This document shows, piece after piece, positions 18,701 to 26,791 of a DNA stretch of 64,000 nucleotides. Position 1 is the first letter of the stretch; each line of letters begins with the position of its first letter. The notes under the pieces are model-generated. The model was not told the origin of the DNA. It saw only the letters and a list, made by a program, of their open reading frames with translations, and made no database searches. Made by a program: the position numbers and the translations under genes. The stretch spans positions 1 to 64,000 of the forward strand of contig JAKSKD010000008.1 of assembly GCA_024401925.1 (NCBI GenBank). The letters are read 5' to 3'. The stretch comes from Bacteroidales bacterium. Its GTDB lineage: Bacteria; Bacteroidota; Bacteroidia; Bacteroidales; UBA932.

Positions 18701-19075
18701 ATGAAAAGAATTATCGCATCACCTAAGGCCCCGAAAGCCATCGGACCATATTCACAGGCCATCGAACTCAACGGGACCCTGTTCATATCCGGGCAACTCC
18801 CTGTAAATCCTGAAAGCGGAGAAATCCCTGCCGGCATCGAGGCTCAGACCCGCCAGGCCTTGAACAACGTCGGAGCTATCCTCGAAGAAGCAGGGCTGAC
18901 TTTCAATGATGTCGCAAAGACCACAGTACTTCTGCAGGACATAAACGATTTCGCTGCAATGAACGCAGTGTACGCAGAGTATTTCCCTCAGGACAAACCG
19001 GCCAGGGTATGCTACCAGGTTGCAGCGCTCCCGAAAGGCGCTCTCACAGAGATTGACGCCATAGCAGGCAAATAA
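18701..19075 (+). CDS. ridA: RidA family 2-iminobutanoate/2-iminopropanoate deaminase
   Basis: RidA hydrolyses reactive enamine/imine intermediates released by PLP enzymes such as threonine dehydratase, protecting other PLP enzymes. The 124-residue protein is full length and shows family signatures: the N-terminal APKAIGPYSQA motif, LFISGQLP, and the catalytic arginine in PARVCYQVA (about residue 104). It is probably co-transcribed with the upstream hydrolase. Confidence 0.95.
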   Translation: MKRIIASPKAPKAIGPYSQAIELNGTLFISGQLPVNPESGEIPAGIEAQTRQALNNVGAILEEAGLTFNDVAKTTVLLQDINDFAAMNAVYAEYFPQDKPARVCYQVAALPKGALTEIDAIAGK

Positions 19076-19101
19076 AAGGGCTAAGGCTATTGCTTCATTT
19101 T

Positions 19102-19134
19102 TTTGCATAAATAAAAAATAAAGCATTATCTTTG
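19102..19134 (+). promoter_or_regulatory. Promoter of tRNA-Met
   Basis: TTTG at 19102-19105 and TATCTTTG at 19127-19134 are separated by 21 bp, matching the Bacteroidota -33/-7 pattern. The -7 box ends 14 bp before the mature tRNA 5' end. Confidence 0.7.
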
Positions 19135-19148
19135 CACCGCTTTATGAT

Positions 19149-19222
19149 GGCGGGGTAGCTCAGCTGGCTAGAGCGTCGGATTCATAATCCGGAGGTCGTG
19201 GGATCATGCCCCACTCCCGCTA
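19149..19222 (+). tRNA. tRNA-Met (anticodon CAT)
   Basis: This 74-nt cloverleaf has a 7-bp acceptor stem with G-U pairs at both ends, D-stem GCTC/GAGC, anticodon stem TCGGA/TCCGG with loop TTCATAA (CAT at 19183-19185), variable loop AGGTC and T-stem GTGGG/CCCAC. CCA is not encoded. The acceptor is fully paired and the anticodon stem lacks three consecutive G-C pairs, so it is not an initiator; elongator Met or a lysidine-modified Ile tRNA are both possible. The T-loop reads ATCATGC instead of TTCRANY, losing conserved T54 and A58. Confidence 0.88.
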
Positions 19223-19238
19223 CGACAGAAAGATTTTC

Positions 19239-19272
19239 AAAGCAGTGACCGGAAGGTTGCTGCTTTTTTTCT
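19239..19272 (+). terminator. Intrinsic terminator after tRNA-Met
   Basis: AAAGCAGTGACC and GGTTGCTGCTTT form a 12-bp stem (two G-U pairs) closed by a GGAA tetraloop and followed by a T-tract. It lies 16 bp past the tRNA. Confidence 0.85.
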
Positions 19273-19326
19273 CTTAAAAACGCTGGTTTTTGGCATGAAG
19301 CCAAGGCGAGCCCAAGAGCAGAAAAC

Positions 19327-19359
19327 AAAAAAAAACCCAATAGAACGCACATTATTGGA
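19327..19359 (-). terminator. Intrinsic terminator after tRNA-Arg
   Basis: On the minus strand, CCAATA and TATTGG form a 6-bp stem around a 10-nt loop, followed by G and nine T residues. It lies about 10 bp downstream of the tRNA-Arg 3' end. Confidence 0.75.
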
Positions 19360-19368
19360 GTTATCTCG

Positions 19369-19442
19369 TGATTCCGTAGGGATTCGAACCCTAGACCCAC
19401 AGATTAGAAATCTGTTGCTCTATCCAGCTGAGCTACGGAACC
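19369..19442 (-). tRNA. tRNA-Arg (anticodon TCT)
   Basis: This is a complete 74-nt cloverleaf on the minus strand: acceptor GGTTCCG/CGGAATC, D-stem GCTC/GAGC, anticodon stem ACAGA/TCTGT with loop TTTCTAA (anticodon TCT, reading AGA/AGG), T-stem TAGGG/CCCTA with the canonical loop TTCGAAT, and discriminator A. CCA is not encoded. It faces tRNA-Met tail to tail with terminators between them. Confidence 0.95.
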
Positions 19443-19480
19443 GGGACTGCAAATTTAAGTATTTTTAGCATTATTACAAA

Positions 19481-19512
19481 TTTGCTTTTGGGTACACTAT
19501 TATTTATATTTG
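19481..19512 (+). promoter_or_regulatory. Promoter of the omega-amidase/ior/paaK operon
   Basis: TTTG at 19481-19484, a 20-bp spacer and TATATTTG at 19505-19512 form a near-ideal Bacteroidota promoter. The -7 box ends only 10 bp before the ATG at 19523, so the leader would be just a few bases long. No other promoter-like gap occurs in the following 7.2 kb, so this probably drives all seven genes. Confidence 0.75.
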
Positions 19513-19522
19513 ATGAATATAT

Positions 19523-20284
19523 ATGAAAACAGTACTTGTTCAAAGCGACATAGTCTGGGGCGACCCTGAAGCCAACATGAGGAAAAACGACGCCGTGCTG
19601 GAAAGGCATCAGGGCGTCGATTTGGTTATTTTTCCGGAAATGTTCTCCACAGGTTTCGTCACAGAGCCTGAAGGCATTGCCGAAAAAGAGCCTTCACGCA
19701 CTCTCGAATGGATGAAAAAAAGTGCGGCAAAATACGGATTCGCGATAGCAGGGAGTGTCTCTATCAAAATAGACAGTTCCTTCCTTAACCGCTTCTATTT
19801 CGTCAAGCCGAGCGGAGAAGTTACTGTTTATGACAAGCACCATCTTTTCACTTTCGGAGCAGAACACGATTTCTACACCCCGGGGGAAGAGAGAAAAATA
19901 GTTGAATGGAAAGGCGTCCGCTTCCTGCTTGCGGTTTGCTACGACTTGAGATTTCCCGTTTGGCTGAGAAACAGGCAGGATTATGACGTCATCATCTGTG
20001 TAGCCAACTGGCCAAGTCCGAGAAGGATGAACTGGGATGTCCTGCTGAGGGCCCGCGCTATAGAAAACCAGTGCTATGCCTTGGGAATCAATAGAGTAGG
20101 AAACGATCCGACTTGTGAATATGACGGTGGCACGGCCGTAATTCACTATTTCGGCGACACTATATCTTCCTGCACGGATTCCACGGAATGCGAATGTGAG
20201 GCAGAGCTGGATATGGATATTCTGAAGGCATATTGGGACACATTCCCTGCACTTAAGGATGCCGATAATTTCGAAATCAAATAA
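19523..20284 (+). CDS. Omega-amidase, YafV/Nit2-type nitrilase-family amidohydrolase
   Basis: This 253-residue carbon-nitrogen hydrolase carries the Glu-Lys-Cys triad: Glu in FPEMFSTGF, Lys in YDKHHLF and Cys in AVCYDLRFP. The FSTGF and YDLRFPVW segments are typical of YafV/Nit2 omega-amidases, which hydrolyse 2-oxoglutaramate or 2-oxosuccinamate. These compounds form when glutamine or asparagine donates its amino group to a 2-oxo acid. It is the first gene of an operon (6 bp before iorA) that also encodes an aminotransferase. A glutamine-transaminase/omega-amidase couple is therefore a reasonable inference, not proven by sequence. Confidence 0.88.
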   Translation: MKTVLVQSDIVWGDPEANMRKNDAVLERHQGVDLVIFPEMFSTGFVTEPEGIAEKEPSRTLEWMKKSAAKYGFAIAGSVSIKIDSSFLNRFYFVKPSGEVTVYDKHHLFTFGAEHDFYTPGEERKIVEWKGVRFLLAVCYDLRFPVWLRNRQDYDVIICVANWPSPRRMNWDVLLRARAIENQCYALGINRVGNDPTCEYDGGTAVIHYFGDTISSCTDSTECECEAELDMDILKAYWDTFPALKDADNFEIK

Positions 20285-20290
20285 AATTCT

Positions 20291-21853
20291 ATGAATAAAA
20301 AACTATTGTTGGGAGATGAGGCTATTGCCATCGGCGCCATAAACGCCGGTCTTTCCGGGGTGTATGCATACCCCGGCACCCCATCCACCGAAATCACGGA
20401 ATTCATCCAGAAAAAGGCTCCTGAGATCAGAAGCCGCTGGTGCACCAATGAAAAGACCGCAATGGAGGCCGCTTTGGGAATGTCCTATGCCGGTAAACGT
20501 GCTCTCGTCTGTATGAAGCACGTCGGGATGAACGTCTGTGCGGATGCTTTTGTCAATTCCGCCATCACGGGTGTGAATGGAGGTCTGGTGGTTCTTGCCG
20601 CCGACGACCCATCAATGCACTCCAGCCAGAACGAACAGGATTCCCGCTTCTATGGAAAATTCGCTCTTCTGCCTATATTCGAACCTTCAGGCCAGCAGGA
20701 GTGTTATGATATGATAGGGGAAGCTTTCGCCCTTTCGGAGGAATTGAAGGTGCCTGTATTGTTCAGGGTGGTTACACGCCTGGCGCACTCCCGCGCCGCA
20801 GTGGAAATCCGGGAAAAGAAAGAGCAGAATGCCTTCAATCCGTCTTCCGGCAAAGGCTGGGTCCTGCTTCCGGGCATCGCAAGAAAGCAATACTGCGCCT
20901 TACTGGACAAGCAGGAAGCAATGCTGGATGCCGCCGAGAAATCAGAACATAACAAACTTGAGTATTCCTCAAAGGCAGATGCACAAGGCATCATTGCCTG
21001 CGGAATAGCATATAACTACGTCAAGGAGAACAATCCCGACGCCAACATCCTGAAGGTATCACAATACCCTCTTCCGGAAAGCAAGGTCATCGAACTGGCT
21101 TCACGGAGCGAATCGATACTGGTGGTTGAAGACGGACAGCCGGTCGTGGAGCAGGACGTCAAGGCCATCCTTGGTTCCGACTACCCGGTCGAAGGCCGTC
21201 TTACCGGAAAACTTCCAAGAACCGGAGAACTTACCCCGGACAGTGTAGCGGAAGCACTTGGGATTGAGCTTTCAGAAGGACTGCAGCAAGGGAAAAACCT
21301 TGCTCCGCGTCCACCGCAGCTTTGCCCGGGATGCGGACACAGGGATGTCTATAAAGCTCTGAAAGAAGTTGCCGCAGAATATCCGGGTTCAAGGATCTTC
21401 GGCGACATCGGATGCTACACCCTCGGAGCCCTGCCTCCTTTCCAGTCGCTCAACAGCACCGTGGATATGGGCGCATCTATCACGATGGCTAAGGGCGCGG
21501 CAGACGCCGGACTCTTCCCTGCCATTGCCGTCATCGGAGACTCCACTTTCACTCATTCCGGAATGACGGGACTGCTTGATGCAGTAAATGACAATTCGAA
21601 TATTACAGTCATCATCTCCGACAACCTTACCACCGGAATGACGGGAGGACAGGATTCGGCCGGAACCAATAAATTCGAGGCAATATGCATAGGACTCGGA
21701 GTGGATCCGGAACACGTCAAGGTTGTAGTACCTGTCCCGGCCAATATGGAAGCCATCACGAAGACCATTCGCGAGGAGATAGAATACAAAGGCGTATCAG
21801 TGATCATTCCGCGCCGCGAATGTATGCAGACACTTAAACGGAAGAAAAAATGA
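20291..21853 (+). CDS. iorA: Indolepyruvate:ferredoxin oxidoreductase, alpha subunit
   Basis: IorA with IorB catalyses reversible, CoA- and ferredoxin-dependent oxidative decarboxylation of aryl pyruvates (indolepyruvate, phenylpyruvate, hydroxyphenylpyruvate) to aryl-acetyl-CoA. The 520-residue protein has an N-terminal pyrimidine-binding domain (GDEAIAIGAINAGLSGVYAYPGTPSTE) and a C-terminal thiamine pyrophosphate domain (CPGCGHR, GDIGCYTLG, GDSTFTHSG). It ends soon after that domain and lacks the C-terminal cysteine-rich ferredoxin-like domain of archaeal IorA. Its stop codon overlaps the iorB start (ATGA). Confidence 0.94.
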   Translation: MNKKLLLGDEAIAIGAINAGLSGVYAYPGTPSTEITEFIQKKAPEIRSRWCTNEKTAMEAALGMSYAGKRALVCMKHVGMNVCADAFVNSAITGVNGGLVVLAADDPSMHSSQNEQDSRFYGKFALLPIFEPSGQQECYDMIGEAFALSEELKVPVLFRVVTRLAHSRAAVEIREKKEQNAFNPSSGKGWVLLPGIARKQYCALLDKQEAMLDAAEKSEHNKLEYSSKADAQGIIACGIAYNYVKENNPDANILKVSQYPLPESKVIELASRSESILVVEDGQPVVEQDVKAILGSDYPVEGRLTGKLPRTGELTPDSVAEALGIELSEGLQQGKNLAPRPPQLCPGCGHRDVYKALKEVAAEYPGSRIFGDIGCYTLGALPPFQSLNSTVDMGASITMAKGAADAGLFPAIAVIGDSTFTHSGMTGLLDAVNDNSNITVIISDNLTTGMTGGQDSAGTNKFEAICIGLGVDPEHVKVVVPVPANMEAITKTIREEIEYKGVSVIIPRRECMQTLKRKKK

Positions 21854-22386
21854 AAAAAGATATAATACTTTGCGGAGTAGGCGGTCAGGGAATCCTTTCC
21901 ATTGCCACCGTGATAGGAGAAGCGGCTACTAAGACCGGACTCAAGCTCAAGCAGGCGGAAGTCCACGGAATGAGCCAGAGAGGAGGTGACGTACAGAGCA
22001 ACTTGCGGCTGTCCACTGAAGAAATCTTCAGTGACCTCATTCCGAAAGGGAAAGCCGACATAATTATCTCTATGGAGCCTATGGAATGCCTCAGGTATCT
22101 TCCATATCTGTCTCCGGAAGGCATAGTCGTGACATCGTCAAAGCCTTTCGTCAACATACCGGACTACCCGGAGGAGTCCGCACTCCTTGACGAGCTCAAG
22201 AGCCTCCCACACCTTGAGATGCGCAGCCTTGAGAACAATATGACGCTGCTGGGAATGGCGGCGAAACATATCGGCATCATCAGCGCCGAAGAGTTGCGCG
22301 ATGCAATAGCACGTGTGTTCTCCGCAAAGGGTGATGAGATTGTAGAAAGGAACCAGAAAGCTTTCGACGAAGGCTTCAATAACTGA
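21850..22386 (+). CDS. iorB: Indolepyruvate:ferredoxin oxidoreductase, beta subunit
   Basis: This 178-residue gamma-type domain of the 2-oxoacid:ferredoxin oxidoreductase family has the characteristic N-terminal GVGGQGILS motif and HGMSQRGGDVQS segment. It pairs with IorA; the ATG overlaps the iorA stop by 4 bp, implying coupled translation at matched levels. It is full length for IorB. Confidence 0.95.
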   Translation: MKKDIILCGVGGQGILSIATVIGEAATKTGLKLKQAEVHGMSQRGGDVQSNLRLSTEEIFSDLIPKGKADIIISMEPMECLRYLPYLSPEGIVVTSSKPFVNIPDYPEESALLDELKSLPHLEMRSLENNMTLLGMAAKHIGIISAEELRDAIARVFSAKGDEIVERNQKAFDEGFNN

Positions 22387-22393
22387 TATCGAA

Positions 22394-23704
22394 ATGAAAC
22401 TCATAAGCGATGAACTGATAGCCGAGGCCTGTCGGGAAAAGAAAGTCACAAATCTTGCGACGGCAACAATCGGGGAAGTACTTCTGGTTGCAATATACAT
22501 CGAGCAGAAGACCGGTATTCCAATGATCAGGATGGACCAGGGATCTCCGGGGCTGCCGATCAACAAGATTGGAATAGAGGCCGAGAAACGCGCCCTTGAT
22601 GCCGGAATAGGATCTGTGTATCCAGCAGCAGCCGGAATCAAAGAACTGAAGGAAGCCGGCGCCGATTTCGTGAAAGCCTTCATGGATATCGACATAAACC
22701 CCCTTGGATGTGTTCCTACGACAGGTTCAGTCTCCGGATCCTATGGTGCACTCATTGCTTGCCTGCACCGCATTCCGAGCAAGGACAAAGTCCTTTTCAT
22801 CGATCCCGGATTCCCTATCCAGAAATCACAGCTCAGAGTAATAGGTGCAGGGTGGAAGACCTTCGACATCTATTCACACCGAGGAGAGAAGGCCTTGAGG
22901 GCCAAACTCGAAGAAGAACTCTCCGACGGCAGAGTGGCCGCAATAGTCTATTCAAGTCCTAACAATCCGGCGTGGATATGTCTTGAGGAAGAGGAACTCC
23001 GCGTCATCGGCGAACTCGCTACAAAGTATGATGCCGTAGTGATGGAAGACCTGGCGTATTTCTGTATGGATTTCCGTAAGGATCTCGGGCATCCGTACGA
23101 AGCGCCATATCTGCCTACAGTTGCAAAATATACGGACAATTATATCCTTCTACTGTCCGCTTCGAAGATATTCAGTTATGCCGGACAGAGAATCGGATTG
23201 GTGTGCATCAGTGACAAACTGTTCAACAAGCAGTATCCGGCTCTTGCCGAAAGGTATGATGATGCCGGAATTTTCGGCCAGACTTTGACTGCAGAAATCC
23301 TCTATATGATCACCAGCGGATGTACCGCAACGACACAGTACGGCTACGCGGAAATGCTCAGGCAGTCCTGCGAGGGCAAGATCAATTTTGTGGAGGACAC
23401 CAGGGAATATGAGACCAGGGCAAGAAAGATGAAGGAGATTTTCTGTCGTCACGGTTTCCACATCGTTTATGACAAGGATGTTTCCGATGAGATTGGAGAC
23501 GGTTTCTTCTTCACCCTCGGATACAAGGATATGACGGGTGAGGAATTGCTCGTGGAACTTCTTTCATACGGGGTGACCAGTATATGCCTCAGCACAACAG
23601 GAAGCGACCAGAGAGGAATACGCGCGTGTACATCAAGAATGAGTGAGGACCTCTACCCTGTCCTTGAAGAAAGGATGGCACAGTTTGAGGCGGACCATAA
23701 ATAA
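22394..23704 (+). CDS. PLP-dependent aminotransferase, class I/II
   Basis: This 436-residue fold-type I aminotransferase carries the pyridoxal phosphate lysine at Lys258 (SASKIFSYAGQRIG) and the substrate-aspartate region SSPNNPAW. It begins 7 bp after iorB and ends 8 bp before the first paaK, so it very probably interconverts aryl pyruvates and aromatic amino acids in this pathway. The amino donor cannot be read from sequence. The omega-amidase at the operon head hints at glutamine or asparagine. Confidence 0.88.
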   Translation: MKLISDELIAEACREKKVTNLATATIGEVLLVAIYIEQKTGIPMIRMDQGSPGLPINKIGIEAEKRALDAGIGSVYPAAAGIKELKEAGADFVKAFMDIDINPLGCVPTTGSVSGSYGALIACLHRIPSKDKVLFIDPGFPIQKSQLRVIGAGWKTFDIYSHRGEKALRAKLEEELSDGRVAAIVYSSPNNPAWICLEEEELRVIGELATKYDAVVMEDLAYFCMDFRKDLGHPYEAPYLPTVAKYTDNYILLLSASKIFSYAGQRIGLVCISDKLFNKQYPALAERYDDAGIFGQTLTAEILYMITSGCTATTQYGYAEMLRQSCEGKINFVEDTREYETRARKMKEIFCRHGFHIVYDKDVSDEIGDGFFFTLGYKDMTGEELLVELLSYGVTSICLSTTGSDQRGIRACTSRMSEDLYPVLEERMAQFEADHK

Positions 23705-23712
23705 ACAGGATT

Positions 23713-25023
23713 ATGATTTGGAACGAGAATAAAGAATGCATGTCCCTCGACGAAAGGCGTGTGCTCCAGGGAAGGAGGCTCCATAAGATTGTGGATTATG
23801 TCTATCACAACGTGCCTTTCTACAGGACAAAGTTGCAGAATATGGACATTACGCCTGACGACATCAGGACTATCGACGACATCGTCAAACTGCCTTACAC
23901 CACCAAGCAGGATCTCCGCGACAATTACCCTCTCGGGCTCCAGGCGGCTCCGCAGAGCGAAATCATCCGCGTGCACGCATCATCAGGCACCACTGGAAAC
24001 CCCACGATTGTAGGATACACGCGCAAGGACATCGGGGTTTGGAGCGAATGTATGGCACGCTGTCTCACGGCATATGGGATAACCAGGGAAGACATCATTT
24101 CCGTGGCATACGGATACGGTCTTTTCACCGGTGGACTCGGCGTCCATTACGGAGTTGAGAACCTTGGTGCCTCCGTCGTACCTGCCTCAACCGGAGGTAC
24201 CGAAAAGCACATCCGGCTGTTGAAGGACCTCGGAATCACCGGTATAGCCTGCACACCGTCGTATGCCCTCCATGTCGCCGAATCCCTGGAAAAATATGGC
24301 GTCAGGAAAGAGGATCTGAAACTCAGGGTCGGGGCTTTCGGCGCAGAGCCTTGGACGGATAATATGCGTCACGAAATCGAGGAGAGGCTCGGAATAAAAG
24401 CCTACAACCTTTACGGACTGAGCGAAATAATGGGGCCTTGCGTAAGTTATGAATGTGAGGAGCAGAACGGTTCCCACATCAATGAAGACCATTATTTCCC
24501 GGAAATAATAGACCCGGAGACACTCAAGCCGCTCCCTTATGGATCGGTCGGAGAACTTGTCTTCACCACTCTGACAAAGGAAGGAATGCCGCTTCTCCGT
24601 TACAGGACACGCGACCTCAGTTCCCTCAACAATGAACCGTGCGCCTGTGGAAGGACCCTCTTGAAAATGGGTAAGATACTCGGAAGAAGCGACGATATGA
24701 TTATCGTACGGGGTATCAACGTCTTCCCTTCACAGGTCGAGAGCGTACTGCTCAGTATGCCGGAATGCGCACCTTATTACAGGATAGTTGTGGACAGAGT
24801 TGGTAATGTGGACAAGATGATTGTGGAGGTGGAAGTCCGCCAGGAATACTTCCAGACAGGTTTCGATACTCTCACACCTATCACCACACTCGAAAAGAAG
24901 ATTGCCGACGCACTTAAGAGTATCCTGAGCATAAGCGTGAAAGTGCAGGTCAAGGCTCCCGGCTCTCTCGAAAGGTGCGAAGGCAAGACTAAGTTCGTAA
25001 TAGACAATAGAAAACTGGTATAA
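23713..25023 (+). CDS. paaK: Phenylacetate--CoA ligase (PaaK), copy 1
   Basis: This AMP-forming aryl-acetate CoA ligase interconverts aryl acetate, ATP and CoA with aryl-acetyl-CoA, AMP and pyrophosphate. The 436-residue protein shows PaaK features: the N-terminal helix region (VYHNVPFYR), the ATP-binding loop ASSGTTGNPT, the LYGLSEIMGP adenylate-binding motif, the RYRTRDL hinge region and a C-terminal AMP-binding_C_2 domain (SDDMIIVRGINVFPSQ). A close paralogue follows 16 bp later. Confidence 0.95.
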   Translation: MIWNENKECMSLDERRVLQGRRLHKIVDYVYHNVPFYRTKLQNMDITPDDIRTIDDIVKLPYTTKQDLRDNYPLGLQAAPQSEIIRVHASSGTTGNPTIVGYTRKDIGVWSECMARCLTAYGITREDIISVAYGYGLFTGGLGVHYGVENLGASVVPASTGGTEKHIRLLKDLGITGIACTPSYALHVAESLEKYGVRKEDLKLRVGAFGAEPWTDNMRHEIEERLGIKAYNLYGLSEIMGPCVSYECEEQNGSHINEDHYFPEIIDPETLKPLPYGSVGELVFTTLTKEGMPLLRYRTRDLSSLNNEPCACGRTLLKMGKILGRSDDMIIVRGINVFPSQVESVLLSMPECAPYYRIVVDRVGNVDKMIVEVEVRQEYFQTGFDTLTPITTLEKKIADALKSILSISVKVQVKAPGSLERCEGKTKFVIDNRKLV

Positions 25024-25039
25024 CCAAACTTTATCAATT

Positions 25040-26344
25040 ATGAGTGAATTTTTCAATCCGGAAATGGAGGCCCTGTCCCGCAGCGAGATAGAGGTCCTTC
25101 AGTTGGAAAGGCTGAAAAAGACAGTCAACCACTGCCAGGACTCCGCTTTCTATAAAAAAAGATTCGAATCGATAGGTATGAAGCCGTCAGACATCAAGTG
25201 TCTCGACGACCTCAGGAAGATTCCTTTCACCACCAAGCAGGACTTGCGCGACACCTATCCTTTCGGAATAGCATCCGTCCCGCTCAAGGACTGCATAAGG
25301 CTTCACTCCTCTTCAGGAACAACAGGAAACCCTACCGTCATACTCCATACCAAACAGGACATCGACCAATGGGCTAATGCCGTTGCAAGATGTCTCTGGA
25401 TGGTGGGCTGCCGTCCTGAAGATGTCTTCCAGAACACATCCGGATACGGAATGTTCACCGGAGGTCTCGGGTTCCAGTATGGAGCTGAGAAACTCGGAAT
25501 GCTGACCGTCCCGGCCGCAGCGGGAAACACCTTGAGGCAATTGAAATTCTTCACGGACTTCGGCACCACAGTCGTACACGCAATACCGTCATATGCTGCA
25601 AGAATTTACGAGGTGATGCTGGAAAAAGGAATCGACCCACGCCGCGACACAAAGCTCAGGACTCTGGTCATCGGTGCGGAGCCTCACTCTGAGGACACAA
25701 GGAAAAGGATTGAGGAAATGCTCGGCGTCAAGGCATACAACTCCTTCGGAATGTCGGAGATGTGCGGCCCCGGAGTAGCATTCGAGTGCAAGGAACAGAA
25801 CGGACTCCACATCTGGGAAGATTACTATATCGTAGAAATCGTCAACCCAGACACTCTGGAACCTGTTCCGGACGGAGAAATCGGGGAGCTTGTCCTCACT
25901 ACTCTCAACCGCGAAGCTATGCCTCTACTGCGCTACCGCACACGTGACCTCACCCGTATCCTTCCGGGCAGCTGCCCTTGCGGAAGAGAACACAAGAGGC
26001 TTGACAGAATGAAGGGACGCAGTGACGATATGATTATCCTCAAAGGTGTTAACATCTTCCCTATCCAGATCGAGGCCATCCTGATGCAGTTCCAGGAACT
26101 AGCTTCCGACTATCTCATCACGCTCGAGACAATTGACGGGAATGACGATATGCTCGTGGAAGTGGAGATGTCAGATATCTTCATCGATGACTATTCAAAA
26201 CTGCAGAGACTCGAAAAGGAAATCACCAGACAACTGCACGATGAGATTCTCATCACGCCTAAAGTCCGGCTCCTTCCTAAGGGATCCATTCCTAAATCAG
26301 AAGGCAAGGCCGTCAGAGTTAAAGATTTAAGAAAACAATATTAA
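25040..26344 (+). CDS. paaK: Phenylacetate--CoA ligase (PaaK), copy 2
   Basis: This is a second PaaK-type ligase of 434 residues with the same motifs as its neighbour (SSSGTTGNPT, SFGMSEMCGP, RYRTRDLTRI, SDDMIILKGVNIFPIQ). It is clearly diverged outside them, which suggests an old tandem duplication and possibly different aryl-acid preference, for example phenylacetate versus indoleacetate or hydroxyphenylacetate. Substrate assignment is inference. The ACT-domain gene follows 12 bp downstream. Confidence 0.94.
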   Translation: MSEFFNPEMEALSRSEIEVLQLERLKKTVNHCQDSAFYKKRFESIGMKPSDIKCLDDLRKIPFTTKQDLRDTYPFGIASVPLKDCIRLHSSSGTTGNPTVILHTKQDIDQWANAVARCLWMVGCRPEDVFQNTSGYGMFTGGLGFQYGAEKLGMLTVPAAAGNTLRQLKFFTDFGTTVVHAIPSYAARIYEVMLEKGIDPRRDTKLRTLVIGAEPHSEDTRKRIEEMLGVKAYNSFGMSEMCGPGVAFECKEQNGLHIWEDYYIVEIVNPDTLEPVPDGEIGELVLTTLNREAMPLLRYRTRDLTRILPGSCPCGREHKRLDRMKGRSDDMIILKGVNIFPIQIEAILMQFQELASDYLITLETIDGNDDMLVEVEMSDIFIDDYSKLQRLEKEITRQLHDEILITPKVRLLPKGSIPKSEGKAVRVKDLRKQY

Positions 26345-26356
26345 AAGTATTATATT

Positions 26357-26785
26357 ATGACCGTACATCAACTTTCAGTTTTCCTCGAGAACAAATCAGG
26401 GACGCTTGTAAAAGTACTCAAGCTTTTGAAAGAAGAGGGTGTCCAACTGATTGCATCCACCATTGCAGACACCGCAGAATATGGTATCTGCCGAATCATA
26501 TGCAGTGAACCGGACAGAGCATATTCGGTCTTGAAAGATGCCGGAGTAGCCGTATCCCTCTGCGAAGTGTTCGCCATCGAACTCGATGACGTACCGGGAC
26601 GCGCTGCTGATGCCATCGAGATATTCTCAAAGGAGAATATCAGCATCGCATACCTGTATTCCTTCCTCCTCAACGGAAAGGGAGTACTTATCTTCCGCAC
26701 CGACAATGCAGAAAAAGCCCGCGAAGTCATAATGACCAGCGGACTTAAGTACATTGCTGAGAAAGATTTGTCAAAGCTGCTGTAG
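26357..26785 (+). CDS. ACT domain protein (tandem ACT, amino-acid sensing)
   Basis: This 142-residue protein consists essentially of two ACT domains: about residues 1-70 (LSVFLENKSGTLVKVLKLL) and 71-142 (AIELDDVPGRAADAIEIFS). ACT pairs bind amino acids at the domain interface and usually regulate enzymes allosterically. There is no catalytic domain. As the last gene of the ior/paaK operon it is a candidate aromatic amino-acid sensor for the ligases or oxidoreductase. Its stop is 6 bp from the stop of the convergent aspA gene. Confidence 0.88.
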   Translation: MTVHQLSVFLENKSGTLVKVLKLLKEEGVQLIASTIADTAEYGICRIICSEPDRAYSVLKDAGVAVSLCEVFAIELDDVPGRAADAIEIFSKENISIAYLYSFLLNGKGVLIFRTDNAEKAREVIMTSGLKYIAEKDLSKLL

Positions 26786-26791
26786 CAGGAC

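Noticed and set aside
19287..19301. Extra small hairpin between the two tRNA genes (TTGGC/GCCAA)
   Set aside because: Five base pairs with no T-tract; the two stronger terminators on either side explain the region.
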